From NCBI RefSeq assembly GCF_002930645.1, contig NZ_PSNW01000004.1, forward strand, positions 308,341 to 372,340: a stretch of 64,000 nt of DNA, in the 5' to 3' direction. The position numbers and the translations under genes were made by a program. This stretch comes from Solimonas fluminis. Its GTDB lineage: Bacteria > Pseudomonadota > Gammaproteobacteria > Nevskiales > Nevskiaceae. The notes below the pieces were generated by a model, which had not been told where the DNA came from, made no database searches, and saw only the letters and a list, made by a program, of their open reading frames with translations. Positions 24,914 to 33,519 of the stretch are shown in pieces (position 1 is the stretch's first letter; every line of letters starts with the position of its first letter).

Positions 24914-27262
24914 TCAGGCCCGCGCCGGTTCCACGCTGCGCGCCAGCGCCGTGCGCAGGCTCACGCGCATGCACTGGGGATCCTCCGGGTCACGCCGGAT
25001 CGCGAAGCCCAGCGAGCGCACCACCGCCAGCATCGCCGCGTTGTCGGCCAGCACGTCGCCGTGCACGGTACCCACGCCGCGGCTGCGGGCGACGTCGAGC
25101 AGGCAGCGCATCAGGTGCTTGCCGATGCCCTGCCGGGCCCAGTCGTGGTGGACCAGGATGGCGTACTCCGCCTCGGCCCCGTCGGGATCCATCACCAGCG
25201 TCGCCATCGCGACGATGCGGCCCTCGCCGTCCGGCGGCACCACCACCAGCGACAGCTCGCGGTCATAGTCGACCTGGGTCATGCGGGCCGCCATGTCGTG
25301 GGAGAAGTTGCGGATCTGCAGGAAGAAGCGCAGGCGCACCTCCTCCGGGTCGAGGCGCTGCAGCAGCTCGATCAGCGCCGGCTCGTCGGCGGCGCGCACC
25401 GGGCGTACCTTGAGGCTGCGGCCGTCGCGCAGCGCCAGCGCATGCCGCAGGGCGGCCGGATAGGGCGCCAGCGACAGGCGCAACCGCTCGGCCGGCGGCG
25501 CCTGCAGCAGGCCGGTGCCGCTGCCGGCAACCATGCCGACGCTGCCGTCGGGCGCCACGGCCAGCAGCAGTTCCAGGCGCGTCAGCTGCGCCAGGTCCAC
25601 CAGCATCTGCCCCAGCCGCACCAGCGTCTCCGGCAGCGCGGCACCGCGTACGGCGGGGGAATCCGGCAGCAGCCCTGCGTCGGTGAGCATGCGGCGCGCC
25701 AGCAACGCATCCAGCGGCGCGAAGCCATAGACCTCGCGTTCCTGCAGGCCACCGGCCAGCGCGGCCAGGCGCAGGTGCATGCCCAGTTCCGGATCGAGTC
25801 CGGCGCGCAGGCGCAGGCACAGGCCGGTCGCTGCCGGCACGACCGGCAGTTCATAGGCGGCGAACAATCCCTCGATCACCGCGGAGGCCAGCGGTTCTCC
25901 CTCGGGCTGTCGCGCCAGCAGGCTCTCGGCCTGCTGGCCCTGGGCCGAGGCCTCGCGCACCGGCGGCGGCGTCTGCATCAGCAGTTCGCGCGTCAGGCGA
26001 TGCTGCCGCCGGTAGCGCAGCGCGCGGGCCGCCTCGTCGGCGGAAGGAAAGGTGGCGATGCCGCCCAGGGCGGCGAGGCCTCGCGCCGGCAGGGCGGTTT
26101 CCAGGCCCAGCCATACCGTCAGCAGGCGCTCGCGCAGGCCCGAAGCGACCAGGGCCCGCGCCATGACCTCGTGCGAGCCGCGCTCCTCGGGGCTGTGGAC
26201 GTAGATCACCGCGTCCACGCCCTTCTGCGCCAGCAGCAGGCGCAGGGCATCCACCGTGGCCTGCGGCAGGCTGCGGCCCAGGTCCACCGCCAGGCCCAGG
26301 CGCGCCTGCGGCACCAGTTCCGGCAGTTTCTCCAGGATGTCCGCCGGCGGCGGCACCACGGCAAGCCCCTGGCGACGCAGGGCATCGATGCCCAGGGCGC
26401 AGGCGCCGGCCCCGTTGCCCGCCACGACAAAGCGCCCGTCCTCGGGCACCGGGATGCGCTCCAGCGCCGCCAGCGCGTCGAACAGCCCTCCCAGCGTGGT
26501 GCATTCCACCAGGCCGGCACGCTGGAAGGCGGCGGAGCGCAGCTGCGGATCGCCCCGGTTGCCGAAGAGCGGCTGGGTCTGCAGCACCACGACCGGCTTG
26601 ATGCGCGCGGCGGCACGCGCGGCCGACATGAACTTGCGCGAGGCGCGGATGCGGCTGAGCTGCAGGGCCACCGCACGGGTGCGTGGATCCAGTGCCGCAC
26701 GGTCCAGCAGGTCGGCGACGTCGACGTCGGCCTCGATGCCGGTCACGGCCAGCCACGACAGGCCGACATTGCGGCCCACCGCCCAGTCGACGGCCGCCGC
26801 CGCCACCGATTGCGACTGCGCGATCAGCGCGATGCTGCCAGGCGGCGGTGTGAGCGGCAGCGAGCTGAGATTGTAGCCCTTGACCGCCGAGCAGATGCCC
26901 CCCGCGCGGGAACCGAGCAGGCGCATGTTGGTGGGACGCATGGCTTCCAGCAGCGCCGAGGGTACCGGCTCGGCGCGCGGCCACAGCAGGGCGCGGCAGC
27001 CCTGTTCCGCCAGCGCGGACACGGTGCCGGCGTCCAACAGCGCCGGATCGAGCACCACCGCGAGCGACACCCGCGGCCAAGGCTCGCCCGGCGGCAGGTT
27101 CAGCCAGCCGGGCTCGGCCGGCGCGCCGGCATGCCAGCGCCGCTCCGGCGGCACGCTCTGCGCGATGTTGTGGAACAGCTGGCGTGCCGCTTCGTCGGCC
27201 GGCCGGCCCAGAACCAGGACATGGTCGGGCTGCAGCAGGGCGTCGAGATTGCGGACCGTCAC
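24914..27262 (-). CDS. Pat-like protein acetyltransferase: degenerate acyl-CoA synthetase plus GNAT
   Basis: 782 residues. The order is a CoA-binding-like Rossmann domain lacking the usual glycine motif (1-130), a succinyl-CoA ligase-like region (about 140-440), an eroded ATP-grasp remnant (about 450-610) and a C-terminal GNAT domain (about 615-775) with the acetyl-CoA loop RQGIGKHL. The layout is that of PatZ/YfiQ lysine acetyltransferases (about 890 residues), where the synthetase part is regulatory. Its ATG overlaps the stop of the deacetylase-like gene by four bases, so writer and eraser are co-expressed. It ends eight bases from the convergent PRPP synthetase-like gene with no terminator in between. 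Confidence 0.85.
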   Translation of the reverse strand: MTVRNLDALLQPDHVLVLGRPADEAARQLFHNIAQSVPPERRWHAGAPAEPGWLNLPPGEPWPRVSLAVVLDPALLDAGTVSALAEQGCRALLWPRAEPVPSALLEAMRPTNMRLLGSRAGGICSAVKGYNLSSLPLTPPPGSIALIAQSQSVAAAAVDWAVGRNVGLSWLAVTGIEADVDVADLLDRAALDPRTRAVALQLSRIRASRKFMSAARAAARIKPVVVLQTQPLFGNRGDPQLRSAAFQRAGLVECTTLGGLFDALAALERIPVPEDGRFVVAGNGAGACALGIDALRRQGLAVVPPPADILEKLPELVPQARLGLAVDLGRSLPQATVDALRLLLAQKGVDAVIYVHSPEERGSHEVMARALVASGLRERLLTVWLGLETALPARGLAALGGIATFPSADEAARALRYRRQHRLTRELLMQTPPPVREASAQGQQAESLLARQPEGEPLASAVIEGLFAAYELPVVPAATGLCLRLRAGLDPELGMHLRLAALAGGLQEREVYGFAPLDALLARRMLTDAGLLPDSPAVRGAALPETLVRLGQMLVDLAQLTRLELLLAVAPDGSVGMVAGSGTGLLQAPPAERLRLSLAPYPAALRHALALRDGRSLKVRPVRAADEPALIELLQRLDPEEVRLRFFLQIRNFSHDMAARMTQVDYDRELSLVVVPPDGEGRIVAMATLVMDPDGAEAEYAILVHHDWARQGIGKHLMRCLLDVARSRGVGTVHGDVLADNAAMLAVVRSLGFAIRRDPEDPQCMRVSLRTALARSVEPARA

Positions 27263-28191
27263 AGGGCGCCGCCCATGAAGGGCTCCAGGAAGGCCTCGAC
27301 GCTGCGCGCCAGCGCGGTCAGGTCATAGCCGCCTTCGAGCATCGCCACCACGCGGTCCTCGCAGGAATGCTCGGCCAGTTCCTGCACCAGCCGCCCGAGC
27401 CAGCGGTAGTCGTCCAGCCCCAGGCGCATGTTGCCCAGCGGATCGGCACCGTGCGCGTCGAAGCCGGCCGACACCAGCAGCAGTTGCGGCCGGAAGCGCT
27501 CCAGCGCCGGCAGCCAATGCTGCGAGACCGCCGCGCGAAAGGCGGTGCCGGCGCTGTAGGGCGGCAGCGGCACGTCCACCAGGCTCGCCGAGTCGCCGCT
27601 GCCCGCCCAGTAGGGATACAGCGGATGGCCGTAGGTGGAGCACAGCAGTACGCGCGGCTCGTCCTGGAAGATGTCGGCGGTGCCATTGCCGTAGTGGACG
27701 TCGAAGTCGAGGATCGCGACGCGCTGCAGGCCGCGCGACAGCGCATGCGCCGCCGCCACCGCGATGTTGTTGAAGAAGCAGAAGCCCATGGCACGCGCAC
27801 GTTCGGCATGATGCCCGGGCGGCCGCACGGCACAGAACGCCAGGCTGGCCTTGCCGCCCAGGACCATGTCCACCGCCAGGACACCCGCGCCCGCGGCGCG
27901 CAGCGCGGCGCGGCGCGTGTGCCGCATGAGCTGGGTGTCGGGATCCAGGTGCTGCGGCGGATCGGCCGGGGCATTGAGGATGAAGCGCACGTGCTCGGCG
28001 CTGTGCACACGCTGCAACTGCTCCGGCGTCGCCTCCGGGGCTTCGGCATGCAGCAGGAAGCCATCGATGCCGCAGGCCATCAGCCGGTCCTGGATCGCAT
28101 GCAGGCGCAGGGGACTTTCCGGGTGCTCCGGTTCCATCTGGTGGAGCAGGCAGTCCGGATGGGTGATCCAGGCGACGGGCATGGTGTTCAT
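27259..28191 (-). CDS. Histone deacetylase-family (class II/AcuC-like) amidohydrolase
   Basis: 310 residues. All catalytic residues of the family are present: His127/His128 (RPPGHHAE), zinc ligands Asp164 and His166 (DFDVHYGNGT) and Asp245 (SAGFDAH), and the transition-state Tyr289 (EGGYD). It should remove acetyl or acyl groups from lysine or polyamines. It is translationally coupled to the Pat-like acetyltransferase. It follows a Usp gene after 44 bases and may have its own promoter: an imperfect FNR site (28226-28239) is followed after 22 bases by TAAGGT. Confidence 0.9.
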   Translation of the reverse strand: MNTMPVAWITHPDCLLHQMEPEHPESPLRLHAIQDRLMACGIDGFLLHAEAPEATPEQLQRVHSAEHVRFILNAPADPPQHLDPDTQLMRHTRRAALRAAGAGVLAVDMVLGGKASLAFCAVRPPGHHAERARAMGFCFFNNIAVAAAHALSRGLQRVAILDFDVHYGNGTADIFQDEPRVLLCSTYGHPLYPYWAGSGDSASLVDVPLPPYSAGTAFRAAVSQHWLPALERFRPQLLLVSAGFDAHGADPLGNMRLGLDDYRWLGRLVQELAEHSCEDRVVAMLEGGYDLTALARSVEAFLEPFMGGAL

Positions 28192-28225
28192 GCGCTTACC
28201 TTACTCCCCTGCCCGTTTCAGGCAA

Positions 28226-28239
28226 TGGACCTGCATCAG
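28226..28239 (-). promoter_or_regulatory. Possible degenerate FNR site before the deacetylase gene
   Basis: Read on the minus strand, CTGATGCAGGTCCA matches seven of ten consensus positions. TAAGGT (28203-28198) follows after exactly 22 bases, the spacing of the clear FNR promoters. It overlaps the stop codon of the upstream Usp gene. The predicted transcript would begin at the ATG 28191. Confidence 0.35.
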
Positions 28240-29198
28240 GCCTGGCGGTCCCATTCCAGCGCCCGCTGCCAGCGCGCCAGGTCGGCATGCCGCGCCAGCG
28301 CCGAGCCGAACTCCGGCTCCTTGACCATCAGCACGTCGCAGCGCAGGCCGGCGATCAGGCCCTCGGCGGTGCTGCCCATCATGAAGCGGTCCCAGGCGGA
28401 CCGGTAGATCGAACCCAACGCCACCAGATCCGCCCCGCTGCGGGCGATGAAGGCGGCGAGGCCCGCCGCCGGATCGCCCGACAGCGTGTGCAGGCGCTCC
28501 GGCGGCACGCCACGCTGCGCGGCGAAGCTGTGGAAGGACTCCAGGTCCGCCTCGATCCGGAGCTCGTAGCCCCGGCGCAGCCGCTGCGCCACCAGGTCGC
28601 CGGCCGGGATGAAGGGCACGACATGGGCCAGGTGCAGTTCCGCCTCGGCGTAGCGGCCCAGGCGCAGCGCACTGCCGACCAGGGCGTCGTTGAGCGGCGT
28701 GGGGTGCAGCCGGCTGTTGCAGACATCGACGGCGGCCACCATCCGCCGCGGCAGCAGCGGCGATTCGTCGCGCACCAGCATCAGGTCGGCCGGGATCAGT
28801 CGCAGCAGCTTCCAGGCCAGCGGACGCAGGGCCTCGGCGGCGGATCCCGCCGAGACGATCACCAGGTCGGGCTTCAGGCCCAGGCAACGGGCGATCACGG
28901 CCTGGTGCGGCCGGGGCGCCCACAGGACGTCACAGTCCACGCGCAGGCCGCTGTCGGCCAAGGCGGCGGCCTCGGCGGCCAGCCTGCGCAGGCGGCTGTC
29001 GACGAACTGCCCGATGGCGGCCCGGCGGATGCCGCTCTCCAGGTCGTCGCCGTAGGCCTCCACCATCGGCTCATGGTCGAAGACGCAGAGATGCAGCGCG
29101 GCGCCGCTGCGGCGCGCCAGCTCGGTGCCGCGGCGCAGCGCGGCGTTGTGCCAGGGCTCCTGCTCCAGCACCACGAGAATCCTTTCGAGCGCGCTCAT
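28236..29198 (-). CDS. Universal stress protein, tandem Usp domains
   Basis: 320 residues with two UspA folds (about 3-145 and 150-300). The second has the ATP-binding pattern G-x2-G-x(9)-G-S-T in LGSIYRSAWDRFMMGSTAEG in part; the first is more degenerate. Tandem Usp proteins of this type are common members of ANR/FNR regulons in pseudomonads. Overlaps the diguanylate cyclase stop by four bases, so it is second in the operon starting at 30.1 kb. Confidence 0.88.
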   Translation of the reverse strand: MSALERILVVLEQEPWHNAALRRGTELARRSGAALHLCVFDHEPMVEAYGDDLESGIRRAAIGQFVDSRLRRLAAEAAALADSGLRVDCDVLWAPRPHQAVIARCLGLKPDLVIVSAGSAAEALRPLAWKLLRLIPADLMLVRDESPLLPRRMVAAVDVCNSRLHPTPLNDALVGSALRLGRYAEAELHLAHVVPFIPAGDLVAQRLRRGYELRIEADLESFHSFAAQRGVPPERLHTLSGDPAAGLAAFIARSGADLVALGSIYRSAWDRFMMGSTAEGLIAGLRCDVLMVKEPEFGSALARHADLARWQRALEWDRQA

Positions 29199-30115
29199 GC
29201 GAACTGCCCCGCCTGGAAGCGGTGGTCCTGCGCGCCGGCCTGCGGCGGCGGCAGATGCTCGCGGGCGAAGCAGAGGCGGTCGCGCCCCTCGGCCTTGGCT
29301 TGATACAGGGCCGCGTCGGCGCCCTCGTAGATGCGCTCGAAGGTGGTGCGCGGATGGCCCGTCCAGATGCCGGCGCTGGTGGTGGTGCGGATGTCGCTGC
29401 CATGGAACTCAACCCGCAGTTCGCGCAGGGCCGCCAGCAGGCGCTGCACCTTGATGCCCGCCCCGCGGCGGTCGCAGCCCGGCATGAAGATCAGGAACTC
29501 CTCTCCGCCCCAGCGCCCGACCAGGTCAGTGCTGCGGGTCTCGCGCCGGAGCACCTCGCCCACCGCCCGGAGATAGGCATCGCCGGCGGCATGGCCGAAG
29601 CCGTCGTTGATCCGCTTGAAGCGATCCAGGTCCAGGATGGCCACGGCGCACTGCTGGCGCAGGCGGCGCATGAGGCGGATGCCCTGGCGCGTCACCTGCT
29701 CGATGGCCGGCCGGTTCAGCAGGCCGGTCAGGGCATCGCGCGAAAAGCTTTCGTCGATGGGGATGTGGAACTCGAGCACGCCCTCGGTCATCGGCAGCGC
29801 CACGACCTTGAAGAGCTCCAGGCCGCCGTCCACGCGGTGCGCATGGACGAACTCGCAGGTCTGGCCCTGCGCTGCCGCCCGCAGCGAGCGGCAGGGGCCC
29901 TGGCCCTGGCTGTCGCAGGGGGCATCGTAGCCGTGCAGGCATTCGTGGCATTTGCCCTGCGGCCGCTGCAGCGGCGTGGCGGCGTTGGCCCAGCGCAGGC
30001 TGTAGTCCTCCCCGATCCACAGCGCGGGGAACGGCAGCTTCTCCAGCAGCGGCCTGGCCGCGTCGAGCGTCTGCATCGCCAGCGCCTGGGGTATTTCCGT
30101 GGTCGTTCCGGCCAT
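29195..30115 (-). CDS. Diguanylate cyclase with a cysteine-cluster PAS-like domain
   Basis: 306 residues. The C-terminal GGDEF domain (about 125-285) has an intact active site GGEEF (203-207) and an inhibitory site RSTD (194-197) exactly five residues before it, so it should make c-di-GMP with product feedback. The N-terminal PAS-like domain carries Cys56-x2-Cys59, Cys67, Cys75 and Cys87, a pattern suited to a metal, Fe-S cluster or disulfide switch. No membrane helix. First gene after the FNR box at 30171, so c-di-GMP output is probably tied to oxygen twice, by expression and possibly by the Cys sensor. Confidence 0.9.
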   Translation of the reverse strand: MAGTTTEIPQALAMQTLDAARPLLEKLPFPALWIGEDYSLRWANAATPLQRPQGKCHECLHGYDAPCDSQGQGPCRSLRAAAQGQTCEFVHAHRVDGGLELFKVVALPMTEGVLEFHIPIDESFSRDALTGLLNRPAIEQVTRQGIRLMRRLRQQCAVAILDLDRFKRINDGFGHAAGDAYLRAVGEVLRRETRSTDLVGRWGGEEFLIFMPGCDRRGAGIKVQRLLAALRELRVEFHGSDIRTTTSAGIWTGHPRTTFERIYEGADAALYQAKAEGRDRLCFAREHLPPPQAGAQDHRFQAGQFA

Positions 30116-30170
30116 TGCCCTTCTCCTGGATATCCGGAAACGAGGCTACCCGGGTGATCCAGGGCCGGCG

Positions 30171-30184
30171 TTGATCCAGGTCAA
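30171..30184 (-). promoter_or_regulatory. FNR box of the diguanylate cyclase-Usp-deacetylase-Pat operon
   Basis: On the minus strand TTGACCTGGATCAA, identical to the cco and ompW boxes; TAGCCT (30148-30143) follows after 22 bases. It lies between the diguanylate cyclase start and the end of the second Usp gene. Confidence 0.88.
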
Positions 30185-30202
30185 CGGCCACGCACCGGCA
30201 CC

Positions 30203-31102
30203 TCAGCCGGCGGCAGGCAAGGCCAGCAGCCCGCAAGGCGCATGGTGCAGGACCTGCTCCGCCGTGTTGCCGATCAGCCAGCGCTCCAGCCGGTCGCGAG
30301 GCACTACGCCCAGCGCCATCACGTCGCAGCCCTGCTCCGCCGCGAACCGGCACAGCGCTTCGGCGGCCGGCCCTTCGAGGTAGTGCGCCAGTTCCGCCGG
30401 AAGATGGACGCCGGCAACGAAGGCATCGAACCGCTCCCGGCGCAGGCGCTCGATCTCCGCCTCCATCCGCTCGCCGGCACCTCCGCCGGCGAACACCTCG
30501 CTGCCGGCGACGACGAAGGGTTCGCTGACGTAGGCCAGGCGCAGCGTCGCGTCGCATTGCAGGGCCAGTGCTCCCGCGTCGCGCAGCAGGCGCATGTTCT
30601 GCACGGGCTCCTCGAGCACGTCGATCGCCACCAGGACGCGATGGGGCAGGGACCGGTCGCCCGGCAGGACCCGCATCAGCGGAACCGGGCAACGGCGCAG
30701 CAGCTGCTGGTCCGGCGACTGCGACAGCAGGCGCTGTGCCAATCCCTGCTCCGCCGCATCGACGATCGCCAGGTCGGCCTGCTGTTCCGCGATGCCGACC
30801 AGTATTTCGGGCAGCGCCGGATGTGCCCAGGCGGCACTGCAGGTCACCTGCAGGCCCAGTTCGCGCAAGCTCGCTGCCTGCTGCTCGACCGCGTGCCGCA
30901 GCCCGGCCATGTAGCCGTCGCGCGCCTGCTCCATCGCGCTGCGGCTGGCCAACGCCACCGCGGCGATGGCGCGGTCGTAGCCGAAGGCGGCGACGTGGAC
31001 GCGGGCGCCCGATGCCAATGCCAGGGCCCGCGTGCGCTCGAAGGCCGGTGAACGCGGGTGCCGGGGATCGGCGAGAAGGAACAGGCTGCGAAACTGCGTC
31101 AT
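30203..31102 (-). CDS. Universal stress protein, tandem Usp domains (second copy)
   Basis: 299 residues, two UspA folds (about 1-140 and 150-295), the second ending with GVVPRDRLERWLIGNTAEQVLHH, an ATP-binding-type G-x-N-T-A motif. I chose ATG 31102, six bases after GGAG; the ATG two codons upstream touches that site. Divergent from ompW, with one shared FNR box giving a perfect-spacing -10 on each side. Only weakly similar to the other Usp gene, so not a recent duplicate. Confidence 0.88.
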   Translation of the reverse strand: MTQFRSLFLLADPRHPRSPAFERTRALALASGARVHVAAFGYDRAIAAVALASRSAMEQARDGYMAGLRHAVEQQAASLRELGLQVTCSAAWAHPALPEILVGIAEQQADLAIVDAAEQGLAQRLLSQSPDQQLLRRCPVPLMRVLPGDRSLPHRVLVAIDVLEEPVQNMRLLRDAGALALQCDATLRLAYVSEPFVVAGSEVFAGGGAGERMEAEIERLRRERFDAFVAGVHLPAELAHYLEGPAAEALCRFAAEQGCDVMALGVVPRDRLERWLIGNTAEQVLHHAPCGLLALPAAG

Positions 31103-31153
31103 GGGCATCTCCGTTTTCCGGCCCCACGATCGGCAGCCCGGCCGGGGCCCGCA

Positions 31154-31167
31154 TTGACCTGGATCAA
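31154..31167. promoter_or_regulatory. FNR box shared by the Usp gene and ompW
   Basis: TTGACCTGGATCAA. Toward the Usp gene GATCGT (31131-31126) and toward ompW CAGCAT (31190-31195), each 22 bases away. Confidence 0.88.
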
Positions 31168-31222
31168 TGCCCTCGACGGACGGCGCTCTCAGCATCGCCA
31201 CCGCACACACCGGAGAACGAAC

Positions 31223-31831
31223 ATGCGAACGAAGATTTCCCTGGCGCTCTGCGCGCTCACCCTGGCCACCGCCCCGGCCGCACAGGCCTACGAGGCCGGC
31301 GACTTCCTGCTGCGCGGGGGCATCCACCACGTGAGCCCCAAGTCGGACAACCACGAAACGCTCGATGTGCAGGCGGCCAGTTCGCTGACCGCCAGCGTCG
31401 AGTACTTCCTGCAGCCGCAGTGGGCCATCGACCTGCTGGTGGCCGTGCCCTTCAAGCACGAGGTCGAGCTCGGCGGCACCGAGGTGGCCAGCACGCGGCA
31501 CCTGCCGCCGACGCTGTCCCTGGTCTGGTATCCGGCGGCCGGCGGGCGCTGGCACCCGTATGTCGGTGCCGGCCTCAACTACACCCTCTTCTTCGACGAG
31601 GACACCAAGGGCCCCATCGCAGGCCAGGACCTGGAGCTCGATCCGTCCTTCGGGCTGGCCGCCATGGCGGGCATCGACTGGGACATCGGCGACCGCTGGG
31701 GCGTCGCACTGGATGTCCGCTACATGGACATCGACACCGAGGGGACGCTCGACGGCGCGGCGCTGGGCACCTTCGAGATCGACCCGCTGGCGGTCGGCCT
31801 GTCGGCCAGCTACCGCTTCGGCGCCCGCTGA
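31223..31831 (+). CDS. ompW: OmpW-family outer-membrane beta-barrel protein
   Basis: 202 residues. Sec signal peptide cleaved near AQA/YEAG, then the OmpW pattern GDFLLRGGIHHVSP, strands with alternating hydrophobics and the C-terminal SASYRFGAR. OmpW forms a narrow hydrophobic channel; OprG, its Pseudomonas relative, is an ANR target, consistent with the FNR box here. ATG 31223 follows CGGAG. No terminator is apparent in the following 180 bases. Confidence 0.93.
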   Translation: MRTKISLALCALTLATAPAAQAYEAGDFLLRGGIHHVSPKSDNHETLDVQAASSLTASVEYFLQPQWAIDLLVAVPFKHEVELGGTEVASTRHLPPTLSLVWYPAAGGRWHPYVGAGLNYTLFFDEDTKGPIAGQDLELDPSFGLAAMAGIDWDIGDRWGVALDVRYMDIDTEGTLDGAALGTFEIDPLAVGLSASYRFGAR

Positions 31832-32015
31832 AGGCGCGGGGGCGGCGCGGCCCGCCAGGGCGGCGCCGCCCGGCCCGCGAACGTCCAACCCCACGCAGCC
31901 GTCGCGGGCCCGGCGGATGACCGAGGCGGCCTCCCGGAAGCCACGGCATTGCCGTTGGCCGGCAGCGGCTTGGCACTAGAATGCGGGTTCCACCCGCATC
32001 ACCGGAAGCCCCGAC

Positions 32016-32480
32016 ATGGACGCCACCGTCGCCAGCACCGTCATCCTGCCCTGGATCCACTACCTCGCCGTGCTGATGATGGCCGGCGGCGCCGTCGCCG
32101 AACTCTACCTGCTGCGCCTGCCCGCCAGCCCGGACGTGGTCCGCCTGCTGCCGCGCGTGGACCGCTTCTACGGCATCACCGCGGTGCTGACCTTCGCCAC
32201 CGGCATCCTGCGCATGTACCACGGCGGCAAGGGCGCCGACTGGTACTGGCACAACGGCCTGATGCACGGCGTGATCACCGCCTTCGTCGTGGCGGCGCTG
32301 GTGTCGGTCGCCCCGACCGTGCGCTTCATCCGCTGGAACCGGCAGCTGGGAGCGGGCGGATCCCTGCCCTCCGAGGCGGAACTGCGCAAGACCAAGGCGC
32401 TGGTGCATGTGCAGCTGACGCTGGTGGCGCTGATCGCACTGCTGATCACGCTGGTGGCGCGCGGATACGGCGCGCGCTGA
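32016..32480 (+). CDS. DUF2214-family integral membrane protein
   Basis: 154 residues, four predicted transmembrane helices; the N-terminal HYLAVLMMAGGAVAELYLLR and RVDRFYGITAVLTFATGILRMYHGGKG are typical of DUF2214, with conserved His that could bind heme. Function unknown. Stands alone after ompW and convergent with the HxlR gene, 15 bases apart. Confidence 0.8.
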   Translation: MDATVASTVILPWIHYLAVLMMAGGAVAELYLLRLPASPDVVRLLPRVDRFYGITAVLTFATGILRMYHGGKGADWYWHNGLMHGVITAFVVAALVSVAPTVRFIRWNRQLGAGGSLPSEAELRKTKALVHVQLTLVALIALLITLVARGYGAR

Positions 32481-32495
32481 GCCGCGGCGCCTTTC

Positions 32496-33482
32496 CTAGG
32501 AGTCCGCCTGGGGCAGCAGGCGCCTGCGCATCGCGCCCGATAGCCGCATCTCTCCCGGCGCCACCTCCTCGCCGCAGCGGTCGCAGGCCACCGCGGGGAC
32601 CAGCGGCTGGCCGCAGCGGCGGTGGAACAGCAGCAGCGGCGGACCCTTGCGGCCGGCGAGCCAGCGGTCGCCCCAGCGCAGCAGCGCGACGATGATGGGG
32701 AACAGTTCCAGCCCCTGTGCGGTCAGCCGGTAGCCGTCGCGGGCCTCGCCGCCGCGGACCAGCACCTCCAGTTCCACCAGCCGCGCCAGGCGCTCGCTGA
32801 GGATATTGCTGGCGATGCCCAGGGCCTCCTGGAACTCGCCGAAGCGGCGGTGGCGATAGAACGCGGCGGCGACGGTCATCGCGGTCCAGCGGTCACCCAG
32901 GATCTCGAAGCTGCGCTGCATCAGCGGCTGCGCGGCGGCGATGTCCCCGGGGGCGATGCTGGAACGGCGGTGCGCCCGCGCGCCGGGGTGCGGGTCCAGT
33001 CCGGCACCGGGGCCGGGGCGCCAGTCCACCTCGCGCGCCTGGACCGGCTCGCCGCAGGCGGCGCAGCACTGCAGCGGCGTGAACTCGCGGCCGCAGCCGC
33101 GATGGCGCAGGCGATGCATCGGGCTCCTCGCGTCGTAGTGCCAGCGGCGGTCCCAGGCGATGATCGCGCAGGCCACGTCATGCAGGTCTGCACCGCGCGC
33201 GGTCAGCAGGTACTCGTCGCGCGGCGGATGTTGCTGGTAGCGGCGGCGCGTCAGCAGGCCGGCCTCCTCCAGCCGCTGCAGGCGCTTGGCGAGGACGCTG
33301 CGCGCCATGCCGGTCATCTCCAGCAGCTCGCTGAAGCGCCCCAGTCCCAGGAACAGGCAGTACAGCAGCAGCAGCGTCCAGCGATCGCCGATCAGGTTCA
33401 GCGCGCGCGTGACGGAGTGCGCCTGCACCGACAGGTTCGGCGTCACGGCATAGCGCCGGGCCTCGGGGGTTCTGGCGTTCAA
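32496..33482 (-). CDS. Transcription regulator with two HxlR domains
   Basis: 328 residues. Two winged-helix HxlR modules (about 18-105 and 185-275), each followed by a zinc-ribbon-like Cys motif (CGREFTPLQCCAACGE and CGQPLVPAVACDRCGE). A single chain thus carries what is normally a dimer of two chains. The start is uncertain: TTG 33482 opens the frame with no good ribosome site, and GTG at codon 13 is another option; the first domain begins near codon 18 in either case. Lies 37 bases after the carotenoid oxygenase, so probably co-transcribed with it and perhaps its regulator. Confidence 0.82.
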   Translation of the reverse strand: MNARTPEARRYAVTPNLSVQAHSVTRALNLIGDRWTLLLLYCLFLGLGRFSELLEMTGMARSVLAKRLQRLEEAGLLTRRRYQQHPPRDEYLLTARGADLHDVACAIIAWDRRWHYDARSPMHRLRHRGCGREFTPLQCCAACGEPVQAREVDWRPGPGAGLDPHPGARAHRRSSIAPGDIAAAQPLMQRSFEILGDRWTAMTVAAAFYRHRRFGEFQEALGIASNILSERLARLVELEVLVRGGEARDGYRLTAQGLELFPIIVALLRWGDRWLAGRKGPPLLLFHRRCGQPLVPAVACDRCGEEVAPGEMRLSGAMRRRLLPQADS

Positions 33483-33519
33483 GGATGGCTGCCGGCGCGG
33501 ACGCGGCCGGGAACCGCAC

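Noticed and set aside
24542..27328. Long plus-strand frame across the PRPP synthetase end and the Pat gene
   Set aside because: Gln/Arg/His-rich shadow of the Pat-like gene; no recognisable domain.
31971..31986. Sigma54-like sequence TGGCACTAGAATGC before the DUF2214 gene
   Set aside because: The GG and GC elements are one base too close for a sigma54 promoter and no enhancer-binding regulator is near.
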